DNA of 64,000 bases, taken from positions 62,001 through 126,000 of the forward strand of contig JADINA010000019.1 of NCBI GenBank assembly GCA_017694295.1, written 5' to 3'. This document shows, in pieces, positions 25,304 to 33,495 of this stretch (position 1 is its first letter; each line of letters begins with the position of its first letter). The notes under the pieces are model-generated. The model was not told where the DNA came from and did not search any database. It worked only from the letters and a program-made list of their open reading frames with translations. A program made the translations under genes and the position numbers. This DNA comes from Candidatus Alloenteromonas pullistercoris. Lineage in GTDB: Bacteria > Bacillota_I > Bacilli_A > RFN20 > CAG-826.

Positions 25304-27615
25304 GGAAAAAGGACGACGAGAAGCGCTTTCTTTCCCTCCATGCAAAGAAAATCGGCATGGGGGAGACGGAATTCGACTATTCGCAGCTAGAGGTCGTTAA
25401 ACCTGCTAAGCGCAAGAAGGCGCTTTGGCTTTTCCCCTCCTTGGGGGGCTCCTCTGCCGCCATGATCATCTTGGCGGTCGCCCTTCCCATTTCCCTTTCC
25501 GGCAACTCCTCAAGCGGAACCAACCAGGGCCAAGCCTCGGTTCCGGCGATAAGCGATGGGGAGGAAGACCAAGACGCCGAAAACGAAAACACCCAGGTCC
25601 CCGGCGACCCGCTTCCCCCTTTACCAAGCGGGAAAAGGGAACGGATAGGCGATTTTGAAAACGTCCAGGTCGAATACGAATCGAATCTTTATTTCGTTTC
25701 CGATGGGCTTACACTCGATTACATGGATGGCTCGGGGCGGCTTGTAAGCCAAAGCGACGTTGAGGTCGATTATGAGGAGTTTTCCGCCGGGGTGCCGGGT
25801 ACCTATGAGATAAAGGTATCCTCCGGCGAGCATTCCGCCTCCTATTCGGCCAATGTCATCGAATCCGAGGTCACCTTGATCTCCGTTTCCTTCGACAAGG
25901 GTGCCTATTATGGGGAGGAAAAGCCCCTTCCAAGCGACTTCACCATCACCAAAACCCGAGACGACGGCTCGACTTCCATCTCGAAAAACTCCGAAGTCGG
26001 GCTTGATCTTTCCGCCTTTGAGCAAGGGGAGGTGACGGTTTACCTGAAGTCGAACCCCGAGTTCCGCGAGGTCGTCTTGACCCCAAGATTGCCCATAGAG
26101 GAGGTTTCCTTTTCCGGGGAGTGGGGCTGGAAAGAGGATTTCCACGATTACGGGATGCCCTTCGTCTTGGCTTTCACCGTCAATCCCGATAATGTCTTCT
26201 CCATTTCCTATTACGACATCTTCCTTTCCGGGACCCCGGCGATGGAAGAGGATGGGGGAAGGCTCCATCTAAGCTTCGCCTCCACGACCCAAGACGCCTA
26301 TTACGATCCCGCGACCAGGGTAATGTCCGTCACCGGGATCGCCGGGGATCCGCCGCTAGATTGCTTTATGGTCCCCCCGGGATCGACTTCTTTCGAGGTG
26401 TATTCGAGCGAGCACGACTCAAGCCGCGACTACGTGGCCTTGGGCGGGTATATGGACGAGGAGACTTATAACCATATCCTCTATGCCTTCGGCGACCTTT
26501 ACCTCGATTCCGAGTTCGCCACCCCCTTCACCCTCGACACCCCGATACAGCAGGGGCAGATCTTATTCGGCAAAGCCGGGGGAAACGGGTCGTATAACGC
26601 CTATTTCCAAGGCTATTGGAGTTCATCGGTCGATTCGCCCTTCTCGGAAATCCGGCTTTACGTCGAGGGCGGGACCTTCGTCACCTCCTCATTCAAAAAT
26701 GAAAGGCCCTATTCGTATTCGCTAACCCCGACCGACCTCATACTCCGGCTTGGCGTGGGGCAATGCTATTTCCTTTCCCAAGACGGGCAAAGGCTCGAAT
26801 CCCGTTACCAAGGGGAGACGGTTTATTCCCTATCGAAGGTCGACTTGAGCGAAAAGGCGATTGTCACCTTCCTCCCCGACATGCAACGTTACGCCTTAAC
26901 CAAAGGGGAAACCCTCCCCGCCTATACGGTAGATGATGACGGCAAGTCGATGGAAATATATAACTATGGGGATTATGACGGCTCGCCGATATATGCCGAC
27001 GCCTCCTTTTCCTGTTTCGTCTCGAGGGTCGACGTCTACACATACCTCGGCCATTATGGCGACGCGAAGGATTTCTATCTCATCGGCTCAGGCTTAAGGT
27101 ATGGGCTAAGCGACTCCCATGGCGAGTATTACGTAATCCGCTTCGAGGATTACAAGATGGTGGATTACGCCAAATTCGCCTTCAAGGGCCGCGAAGGTGA
27201 TAAAAACGCCCTTAGCCTTGATTTTGCCATTTCGGGGGAAAAGGAAGCCTATGTCTACTATTCCTCCGGCTCCAGCTTTTTGGAAATAGATGGGCAGGCC
27301 ACCAAATATAACCACGATTTCCTTTCCGGCTACCCCTTCGTTGGGACCTACCATACCAAGGAGGGGGAAGAAGCCAAGGTTACCGATTATGGCACCATCG
27401 AGATAAAGCAAACCGATTCGACCGGCTACGAGTACGTCCATTCGATTTCCTTTTTGCTCACCTCCTACGACGAACTTAGCGGCAACGCCGGGCTAAGATG
27501 CTCCCACGAGGTTGGCTATGACGGGGGGATCGAGGTGTTCGAAACCGCTTTGACGATAGAAGATGGGCGTTATGCCTTCTCTTGCCTTGACAAAACCTAC
27601 TTTCAGGATAAATAG
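25300..27615 (+). CDS. Large single-pass membrane protein, probable anti-sigma factor
   Basis: 771 residues: a basic/acidic cytosolic N-terminus of about 40 residues, one membrane helix (about 42-66, KKALWLFPSLGGSSAAMIILAVAL), then a Ser/Gln/Glu-rich linker and about 640 extracytoplasmic residues. The outer part has an Ig-like segment (about 110-200) and Tyr/Gly/Asp-rich beta repeats with no clear catalytic motif. Overlap with the sigma gene and the membrane topology suggest it holds the sigma factor and senses an outside signal. The short N-terminus lacks a readable zinc anti-sigma motif (HxxxCxxC). Confidence 0.65.
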   Translation: MRKKDDEKRFLSLHAKKIGMGETEFDYSQLEVVKPAKRKKALWLFPSLGGSSAAMIILAVALPISLSGNSSSGTNQGQASVPAISDGEEDQDAENENTQVPGDPLPPLPSGKRERIGDFENVQVEYESNLYFVSDGLTLDYMDGSGRLVSQSDVEVDYEEFSAGVPGTYEIKVSSGEHSASYSANVIESEVTLISVSFDKGAYYGEEKPLPSDFTITKTRDDGSTSISKNSEVGLDLSAFEQGEVTVYLKSNPEFREVVLTPRLPIEEVSFSGEWGWKEDFHDYGMPFVLAFTVNPDNVFSISYYDIFLSGTPAMEEDGGRLHLSFASTTQDAYYDPATRVMSVTGIAGDPPLDCFMVPPGSTSFEVYSSEHDSSRDYVALGGYMDEETYNHILYAFGDLYLDSEFATPFTLDTPIQQGQILFGKAGGNGSYNAYFQGYWSSSVDSPFSEIRLYVEGGTFVTSSFKNERPYSYSLTPTDLILRLGVGQCYFLSQDGQRLESRYQGETVYSLSKVDLSEKAIVTFLPDMQRYALTKGETLPAYTVDDDGKSMEIYNYGDYDGSPIYADASFSCFVSRVDVYTYLGHYGDAKDFYLIGSGLRYGLSDSHGEYYVIRFEDYKMVDYAKFAFKGREGDKNALSLDFAISGEKEAYVYYSSGSSFLEIDGQATKYNHDFLSGYPFVGTYHTKEGEEAKVTDYGTIEIKQTDSTGYEYVHSISFLLTSYDELSGNAGLRCSHEVGYDGGIEVFETALTIEDGRYAFSCLDKTYFQDK

Positions 27616-27643
27616 GGCAAAGCATGCAAGTCATGGTTTTGTT

Positions 27644-27673
27644 TTGCCCATAAAAACGAAGGAAGCATATAAT
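27644..27673 (+). promoter_or_regulatory. Promoter of the esterase gene
   Basis: TTGCCC (27644), 18-base spacer, TATAAT (27668); an AAGGAGG Shine-Dalgarno follows. Confidence 0.65.
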
Positions 27674-27702
27674 ATGGGCGAAACAAGGAGGCAAAGCGCG
27701 CA

Positions 27703-28518
27703 ATGGCTGTGCTCGAGGCTAATTTCTTCTCTTCGTGTCTAAAACGGACGGTGACCATGATGGTCATTTTGCCCGTGGACAAGTTCTCCTCTTACGACGA
27801 GGGGCTTGGAAAGGTTAAGCCCTTCAAGACCATCTATCTCCTCCATGGCCTATTGGGGGATCACCGCGATTGGCTTGATAACGGGGCGATACGCCGGCTG
27901 GCCGAGGACCACGACCTCGCCGTCATCATGCCCTCCGGGGAAAACGCCTTTTACGTCGATTCAAGCGGGTTCGGCCATGACTATGGGGAATTTATCGGCA
28001 AGGAGCTCGTGCAGATGAGCCGGCGGATGTTCCCCTTGTCCCATAAAAGGGAGGACACCTTCATCGCCGGGCTATCGATGGGCGGCTATGGAGCGGTGAG
28101 GAACGGCTTTAAGTATCTTAAGACGTTTAGCTACATCGGCTCCTTCTCCGGGGCCCTCCATTTCTTTGAGACTGCCCGGGAAAGCCCATTTGGGGCCAGC
28201 GATTCCTACATCGATAGGAAGAAGGCGGAGAAAAGCGACCTCAACCCCAAGGTTTGCTTAGACAAATTGCTTAAATCGGCCAAAGGCGACAAGTCGCTTT
28301 ATCCCCATGTCTACCTTTCCTGCGGCGAGGAAGACGATTTGATGGAGGCCAACGTCATTTACCGCGATTACTTAAAGCAAAAGGGAATCGATGTCAAATG
28401 GCACACGATGCCCGGGGGCCACGAATGGGATGTTTGGCGCGCCGAGATAAGGAATTTCATCGATTTCCTGCCTCTTGGCCAAGCCAAGGCCGGAATCGGA
28501 TCAGGCAACGTCAAATAG
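27703..28518 (+). CDS. Alpha/beta-hydrolase, putative esterase (EstA/esterase D family)
   Basis: 271 residues. The nucleophile elbow GLSMGG is in the middle, YLLHGLLGDHRDW near 40 forms the oxyanion region, DDLMEAN supplies the probable acid and PGGHEWDVW the His, as in tributyrin-esterase and S-formylglutathione hydrolase relatives. It has no signal peptide and is cytosolic. Substrate is unknown. It has its own promoter, a strong AAGGAGG site and a strong terminator. Confidence 0.85.
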   Translation: MAVLEANFFSSCLKRTVTMMVILPVDKFSSYDEGLGKVKPFKTIYLLHGLLGDHRDWLDNGAIRRLAEDHDLAVIMPSGENAFYVDSSGFGHDYGEFIGKELVQMSRRMFPLSHKREDTFIAGLSMGGYGAVRNGFKYLKTFSYIGSFSGALHFFETARESPFGASDSYIDRKKAEKSDLNPKVCLDKLLKSAKGDKSLYPHVYLSCGEEDDLMEANVIYRDYLKQKGIDVKWHTMPGGHEWDVWRAEIRNFIDFLPLGQAKAGIGSGNVK

Positions 28519-28525
28519 CCTCTTT

Positions 28526-28568
28526 GCCCGTAAAAGACGGTTATCCTTCCCTCTTTTGCGGGCTTTTT
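28526..28568 (+). terminator. Terminator of the esterase gene
   Basis: GCCCGTAAAAG (28526-28536) pairs with CTTTTGCGGGC (28553-28563), followed by TTTTT. The next 290 bases hold no recognised gene. Confidence 0.9.
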
Positions 28569-28859
28569 GTTTAGGTTTGCATTGTTTTTTTGATTAGCGC
28601 AATATCCGAACGGTTTTTAATATCTTGGCAAAGGGGATGAAAATTGCACCTAATACTGCTCAAAGCCTTTTGCGTATTCAAACGGCCGCGCCTAGCTTAA
28701 TGGAAAAGGAAAGGCAATGGGCCACCAAAGCGATTTTGGTTAATATCCAAATGGTTTCCTTTCGCGTTGATTCAAATGCCTAATGCCTATTAAGCGAAAC
28801 TTGGCCGCCAAGGCTTCGAATGGCGGCAACCCATGTCTAAACCTTTGGACTATTTGAAT

Positions 28860-28973
28860 GGAAAAATGTGATAATTGCCTGCGTTAACCCAGGAAAAATG
28901 TGATAATCACCAATGATTAGGTAGGAAAAATGTGATTTTTAATTAAATTTTGTTTGGAAAAATGTGATAATTG
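28860..28973 (+). repeat. GGAAAAATGTGATAATTG array, exact 32 bp period, upstream of DUF4143 ATPase
   Basis: Four 18-base units begin at 28860, 28892, 28924 and 28956, each exactly 32 bases apart, with unrelated 14-base spacers. Units 1 and 4 are identical; unit 3 differs at its last five bases. The array ends 22 bases before the ATG of the ATPase. Confidence 0.95.
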
Positions 28974-28995
28974 TCATAACTTGGAGGGCTTGCCG

Positions 28996-30378
28996 ATGCT
29001 GAAAAGGAAAATCGACGACGTATTGCTTAACTGGAAAAAAGGGGAAGAAAGACTGCCTTTGATCGTTAAGGGGGCTCGGCAAATCGGCAAAACGTTTTCC
29101 ATACGCCGCTTCGGGCAAACTTCCTATAAACGGTTCATTGAGGTGAATTTCATTCTCCAAAGGCAATTTCGCGACATATTCAACGACGGCTTTGAGGTCG
29201 ATTCCATATTGCGCAACATGACTTTGCACGACCCCACCCTTTCTTTCGATGCCGGTGAAACCTTGATTTTCTTCGACGAAATCCAAGCTTGCCCCGATTG
29301 CGCGACGAGTTTGAAATCCTTCAAGCTTGATGGCCGATTTGACGTGATCTGCTCCGGTTCCCTTATGGGATTGAACTACTCCCAAATCGAATCCAATAGC
29401 GTCGGCTACAAGCAGGATTACCTCATGCAATCTCTTGATTTTGAGGAGTTCCTTTGGGCAAAGGGTTATAAGGATGAGATCATTGAGGACATGTATGCGT
29501 CCATGGTGGAGGTAAGGCCGCTTTCAAAGGTCTTGCTCGAGGTCATGGCGGAAAACTTCCGGGAATATATGGTGCTAGGGGGGATGCCTTCGGTCATCGA
29601 TTCCTTCATCGAAAAGCGGAACTTTTCCGGCGCGTTGGCCATTCAACGCCAATTGCTTCTTGATTATGAGGAGGATATAACCAAGTACGCTTTGGGTCTT
29701 GACCATGGGAAAATCTTAAGCGTCTACCGGAAGATACCGGTTTTCCTTGGGAAGGAGAATAAAAAATTCCAAATTACCAAAGTCGCCCACGGCGCCCGCC
29801 TTCGCGAATACGAAGGAGTCGTTGATTGGCTTAAGGATGCCGGCATCGTCAACGTTTGTCATTGCCTTTCCGAGCCGAAATTGCCCTTAAAGGGAAATTA
29901 CCGACCCGATGTTTTCAAATTGTACTTTGCCGATACCGGGCTTCTCATCGCCTCGCTTGACGACGAAGCCCAGGATGACCTTCGAAACAATAGGAACTTC
30001 AATACGTATAAGGGCGCGATTTACGAAAACGCCATCGGCGAGGCGCTTTCAAAACAAGGGTATGGGCTATACTTCTATCGAAACGAAAAATCCACTTTGG
30101 AAATCGACTTCCTGCTCCGCGACGCCTCGTCCCTCGTTCCGGTTGAGGTCAAAGCCAACGACGGGCCGACTGCCTCTTTGAATAAGCTAATCGATTCTCC
30201 TTTGTTCGAAGACGTCGAATACGGGATCAAGCTTGGAAACAAGAACATCGGCTGGAACGGCCGCTTCTTCACCTTCCCTTATTTCCTTTCCTTCTTGCTT
30301 AAGCGTTTTCTGAAGCAGGGGCAAAGCGTATATAATCGCTTGGAGGATGGTTTATGGATTGCTACGAAGAATCGTTAA
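28996..30378 (+). CDS. DUF4143-type AAA ATPase with PD-(D/E)XK-like C-terminus
   Basis: About 460 residues from ATG 28996, with GGAGG eight bases away; the ORF-track TTG at 28954 lies in the last repeat unit. Walker A is KGARQIGKTF, Walker B TLIFFDEIQAC, sensor CSGSLMG. The C-terminal domain has YENAIGEAL, then EIDFLL and VPVEVKAND, a D..ExK nuclease-like core. Its last 15 or so codons run through the promoter (TATAAT) and Shine-Dalgarno of the malic enzyme gene and end inside it, so the C-terminus is probably extended by insertion at this site. Confidence 0.85.
   Translation: MLKRKIDDVLLNWKKGEERLPLIVKGARQIGKTFSIRRFGQTSYKRFIEVNFILQRQFRDIFNDGFEVDSILRNMTLHDPTLSFDAGETLIFFDEIQACPDCATSLKSFKLDGRFDVICSGSLMGLNYSQIESNSVGYKQDYLMQSLDFEEFLWAKGYKDEIIEDMYASMVEVRPLSKVLLEVMAENFREYMVLGGMPSVIDSFIEKRNFSGALAIQRQLLLDYEEDITKYALGLDHGKILSVYRKIPVFLGKENKKFQITKVAHGARLREYEGVVDWLKDAGIVNVCHCLSEPKLPLKGNYRPDVFKLYFADTGLLIASLDDEAQDDLRNNRNFNTYKGAIYENAIGEALSKQGYGLYFYRNEKSTLEIDFLLRDASSLVPVEVKANDGPTASLNKLIDSPLFEDVEYGIKLGNKNIGWNGRFFTFPYFLSFLLKRFLKQGQSVYNRLEDGLWIATKNR
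30331..30336 (+). promoter_or_regulatory. -10 box of the malic enzyme gene, inside the ATPase gene
   Basis: TATAAT eighteen bases before the malic enzyme ATG, followed by TTGGAGGATGG as ribosome site. It lies within the 3' end of the ATPase reading frame. Confidence 0.6.
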
Positions 30379-31514
30379 AGCGGCATAAGGAGTGGGGCGG
30401 GAAGATCGAGACGAAGGTCCGTTCTCCATTAAATTCCCAGGAAGAGCTTTCCCTCGCCTACACGCCCGGGGTCGCCTCCAGCTGCCTTTGTATCGCCTCC
30501 GACCCGAAGATGGCCTACTCGCTTACCAGAAAATGGAACAGCGTCGCCGTCATCACCGACGGCTCGGCCGTATTGGGGCTAGGCAACATCGGAGCGCTGG
30601 CGGCCATGCCGGTGATGGAGGGGAAATGCGCTCTTTTTAAGCGCTTTGGGGGAGTAGACGCCATCCCCATCTGCCTTTCCACCCAGGATAGCGAGCAGAT
30701 CATCTCATCCATCAAGGCCATCGCCCCGAGCTTTGGGGGCATAAACCTCGAGGACATCGCCTCCCCGCGCTGCTTCGAGATCGAAAAGGCCCTTCAGGAG
30801 CAGCTTGACATCCCCGTTTTCCATGACGACCAGCACGGCACGGCCATCGCCGTGGGGGCCGCTTTGCTTAACGCCCTTAAGCTTGCCAAAAAGCGGCTAG
30901 AGGACGTTAAAATCGTCATTAACGGCCCCGGGGCGGCCGGGACCGCGATCGCCATCTTCCTGCTTTCCCTTGGGGCGAGGCATATCCTGGTCTGCGGATT
31001 AAACGGCATCCTTAGCCCCGATGATCCAACGCTCAGCCCATCCGCCCTTAACCTTGCTCAAAAGACCAACCCCGAATGCCGAAAAGGCGATTTGGCCAAG
31101 GCAATGCGGGGCTCCGACGTCTTCATCGGCGTCTCCGGACCCAACTGCGTTACCCCCGAGATGGTTAAAAGCATGAACGGCGAAAGCATCGTCTTCCCCC
31201 TGGCCAACCCCGTCCCCGAGATTTCCTTTGAGCAAGCTAAGCTATCCGGGGCCTATATCGTCGGGACCGGCTCAAGCGCCTATCCAAACCAAATAAACAA
31301 CGTCTTGGCCTTCCCTGGGCTATTCAGGGGCGCGCTTGACGCAAGGGCGAAAAGGATAAGCGAAAGGATGCAAAAAGCCGCTTGTTTGGCTCTTTCCTCC
31401 TATTTGGAGCCGAGTATAGACCGAATTTTGCCTAGCCCCCTTGATGAAGGCGTCCATAAGGCGGTCGCGAAAATGGTATGCGAGGAGGCGAAGAGGGAGG
31501 AAAAAGGCGATTGA
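30354..31514 (+). CDS. NAD(P)-dependent malic enzyme
   Basis: 386 residues, the length of short bacterial malic enzymes. Landmarks are SLAYTPGVA, TDGSAVLGLGNIG, the metal-binding region VFHDDQHGTAIA, the NAD(P) fold INGPGAAGTAIA, and PLANPVPEI. It oxidatively decarboxylates malate to pyruvate in the cytosol, supplying reducing power. Its start overlaps the end of the upstream ATPase, although the promoter and ribosome site appear to be its own. Cofactor preference is not clear from sequence. Confidence 0.95.
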   Translation: MDCYEESLKRHKEWGGKIETKVRSPLNSQEELSLAYTPGVASSCLCIASDPKMAYSLTRKWNSVAVITDGSAVLGLGNIGALAAMPVMEGKCALFKRFGGVDAIPICLSTQDSEQIISSIKAIAPSFGGINLEDIASPRCFEIEKALQEQLDIPVFHDDQHGTAIAVGAALLNALKLAKKRLEDVKIVINGPGAAGTAIAIFLLSLGARHILVCGLNGILSPDDPTLSPSALNLAQKTNPECRKGDLAKAMRGSDVFIGVSGPNCVTPEMVKSMNGESIVFPLANPVPEISFEQAKLSGAYIVGTGSSAYPNQINNVLAFPGLFRGALDARAKRISERMQKAACLALSSYLEPSIDRILPSPLDEGVHKAVAKMVCEEAKREEKGD

Positions 31515-31561
31515 CCTTGAAGCGACCTTAAAGAATACAATCCGCCCAGGAGGTTAAGGAC

Positions 31562-32176
31562 ATGAAGGCAATATTGATCAACGGTAGCCCCCGGATCGGC
31601 GGGAATTGCTCAATTGCCCTAAGCCAAGCAAGGCAAATATTCGAGCGCGAGGGCGTTGAGGTCAAACTTTATGAGCTTGGGGGAAAAGACATCCACGGCT
31701 GCATCGCCTGCTCTTCCTGCCGCAAAAGCGGATACTGTGTCTTCAACGACTTGGTAAACCAGATCGCCGACGACTTCAAAGACGCCGACGGGATGCTAGT
31801 CGCCTCCCCGGTTTATTTTGCTTCGGCCAACGGGTCGCTTTTGTCGCTAATGCAACGGCTATTCTACTCCACCCCCTATAGCAAGAAATTCAAGGTCGGG
31901 GCCGGAGTCGCCGTCGCCAGGAGGGCCGGGGCCGTCTCCACCTTCGAGCAAATAAACCGCTTCTACTCGATTTCCGAGATGCCAATCGCCACCAGCAACT
32001 ACTGGAACGACGTCTTCGGGCGGGAAAAGGGCGAGGCGAAGGAGGATAAGGAAGGCATGGCCGTCATGGATAACCTCGCTCACAACATGGTTTACCTAAT
32101 GCGGGCCATAGCCGAGGAAAAGAAGCGTTCAAAGGTGCCTCAGACCAAGCGGGCAACGACCAATTTCATTCGTTAA
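31562..32176 (+). CDS. Flavodoxin-family NAD(P)H-dependent oxidoreductase
   Basis: 204 residues with the FMN phosphate loop INGSPRIGGNCS at the N-terminus, a CIACSSCRKSGYCVFND cysteine segment typical of iron-sulfur-flavoprotein relatives, and ASPVYFASANG binding the isoalloxazine. It probably reduces quinones or other acceptors with NAD(P)H in the cytosol. It has a CAGGAGGT ribosome site and lies 48 bases after malic enzyme; a weak TTGACC/TACAAT pair in the gap suggests a separate promoter. Confidence 0.88.
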   Translation: MKAILINGSPRIGGNCSIALSQARQIFEREGVEVKLYELGGKDIHGCIACSSCRKSGYCVFNDLVNQIADDFKDADGMLVASPVYFASANGSLLSLMQRLFYSTPYSKKFKVGAGVAVARRAGAVSTFEQINRFYSISEMPIATSNYWNDVFGREKGEAKEDKEGMAVMDNLAHNMVYLMRAIAEEKKRSKVPQTKRATTNFIR

Positions 32177-32229
32177 AGTAAAGTTGTAAGATTAGTTCCA
32201 ATCGGGGTTTTGTGGGAAAAAATAGGTGT

Positions 32230-32257
32230 TTGACAAGCGCCTTATTCCTGCTAACCT
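32230..32257 (+). promoter_or_regulatory. Promoter of a putative small RNA
   Basis: Consensus TTGACA (32230-32235), 16-base spacer, extended -10 TGC-TAACCT (32249-32257). Predicted start near 32264, with no ORF downstream. Confidence 0.65.
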
Positions 32258-32263
32258 ATACTT

Positions 32264-32395
32264 GCCGAAGGGCAGCCTCAACCCGTGATTATCCTCGATA
32301 CCCTCGGCCGTTAGTGGCAGCGAGTTTGCGGACGCACGCTTGCTGCTTGCACTAGCCAAAAGACGGATTTCCACCAAAAATGGAAGTCCGTTTTT
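32264..32395 (+). ncRNA. Putative structured small RNA of unknown class
   Basis: About 130 bases between a consensus promoter and a strong terminator, with no reading frame. Stem 1 pairs GCCGAAGGG (32264) with CCCTCGGC (32301-32308), one bulged A. Stem 2 pairs TTAGTG..GCAGCGAG with CTTGCTGC..CACTAG (32311-32354). It does not show the conserved loops of SRP RNA, tmRNA, RNase P or 6S RNA that I would expect. It could be a known class I fail to recognise. Confidence 0.6.
32363..32395 (+). terminator. Terminator of the putative small RNA
   Basis: ACGGATTTCCA / TGGAAGTCCGT stem (one G:T) with TTTTT. Confidence 0.85.
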
Positions 32396-32422
32396 CGTTA
32401 TCGGGGATAAACCTACTTGGCC

Positions 32423-33400
32423 TTAACGCTTTACCTCGATCGCCTTAGCCCCGGCTTGGGTCAGGATGTCGATGAGCTCTTTGTTGCTGCTGATAAGCAG
32501 GAAATTGACGCCGATATGGCGGTGGAGGCTTGCCAATAGGTCGGCTAGGCGAATCAGCCCCTCGCCTTCTAAGCCAATCTCCGGGTATTCGCAATAGACG
32601 TAGCCGCCTTTTTCCATTGCTTGGCTGCGGAAGGCCTTAAGCAAGGCGAAGAAGGTCTTATCCCCTTCAAAGAGGGCCTCCAAAGGCAATTCCTCGTCAT
32701 TAAGGCAGGCCGCCCCGGATTCTGAGACGGCAAAAGGGGTCGAGAGTTTGAACTCGCGCTCAATATCCTCGCTTCCATAATGGCCATAGCCTTCCCCTTC
32801 TTTTGCTTGGAAATAGGCTTCAACCGGGGAGACGGCCCCTTCGTTCCTAAAGGAGGCAAGATCGATGACCTTCCCGACCACCAAACCGCTTTCGCCTTCG
32901 CGACTTGGGTAGATAAGCGCCTTTTTGCCGCGAATATCAATCGCGATGCGCGTATTCTTCGTCAAGGCAAGCCTGGCTTTGGGCAAGGACTTAAGCGTTT
33001 TCTCGAAAAGCGAGTCGAAGCTCCAAAGGGACTCGATGTCGGAAGAAAAAAGAAGGGAGAGGGCCTGCTCGAGCTTAGCCTCGTCAAGGAAACCCACCTC
33101 GGATTCCTTAATCGCCCTACCAAAATCCTTTTCCCCGTTTGCTTGGAGCAGAAAGGAGTCGCTTGCCTTCCGTAAGGCCTTTAAGTCGCCCTTGTCCTTG
33201 GCGTAGTAGTGGACCAAGGCCCTAATGGCCTGCAGCGAGGCAATACGACGCTTCCCCGCTTCGTCAAATAGGCTATCGAGGGAGGCTTTGGCTAGTTGCC
33301 CAATCGCCTCCTTGCCTCCCTCCCCATGGAATATGGAGATTCCGCCAAGATCATAAGTAGCTTCGTCTAAGAAGCTTAGGGATTCGACTTTAAGTTCCAT
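32423..33400 (-). CDS. Hypothetical protein, possible degenerate SMC/AAA-like ATPase
   Basis: 325 residues, no signal peptide. The N-terminus (LDEATYDLGGISIFHGEGGKEA) sits where small SMC-like ATPases have their P-loop but has no GKS/T. The C-terminus (YCEYPEIGLEGEGLIRLADLLA, then NFLLISSNKELIDIL) resembles their Walker B and 'THS' sensor regions. It may be a dead ATPase or an unrelated fold. It is monocistronic, in core-like composition, with no defence partner beside it. Confidence 0.6.
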   Translation of the reverse strand: MELKVESLSFLDEATYDLGGISIFHGEGGKEAIGQLAKASLDSLFDEAGKRRIASLQAIRALVHYYAKDKGDLKALRKASDSFLLQANGEKDFGRAIKESEVGFLDEAKLEQALSLLFSSDIESLWSFDSLFEKTLKSLPKARLALTKNTRIAIDIRGKKALIYPSREGESGLVVGKVIDLASFRNEGAVSPVEAYFQAKEGEGYGHYGSEDIEREFKLSTPFAVSESGAACLNDEELPLEALFEGDKTFFALLKAFRSQAMEKGGYVYCEYPEIGLEGEGLIRLADLLASLHRHIGVNFLLISSNKELIDILTQAGAKAIEVKR

Positions 33401-33495
33401 GCGCTTTGTCCGTTTCGTTTCCGCTAGATTGTACTATAGAAAAGGAAACAATGGGCAAACAATTGCAAGATTCCTTCTATATTGGAAGAAACCTT

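Noticed and set aside
28860-28973. CRISPR array
   Set aside because: The 32-bp period is suggestive, but repeats are only 18 bp, spacers 14 bp, there are four units, and there is no Cas gene. The array is tied to an ATPase start instead.
28954-28995. Start of the ATPase at TTG 28954
   Set aside because: This codon lies in the fourth repeat unit and has no ribosome site; ATG 28996 has GGAGG at the right distance.
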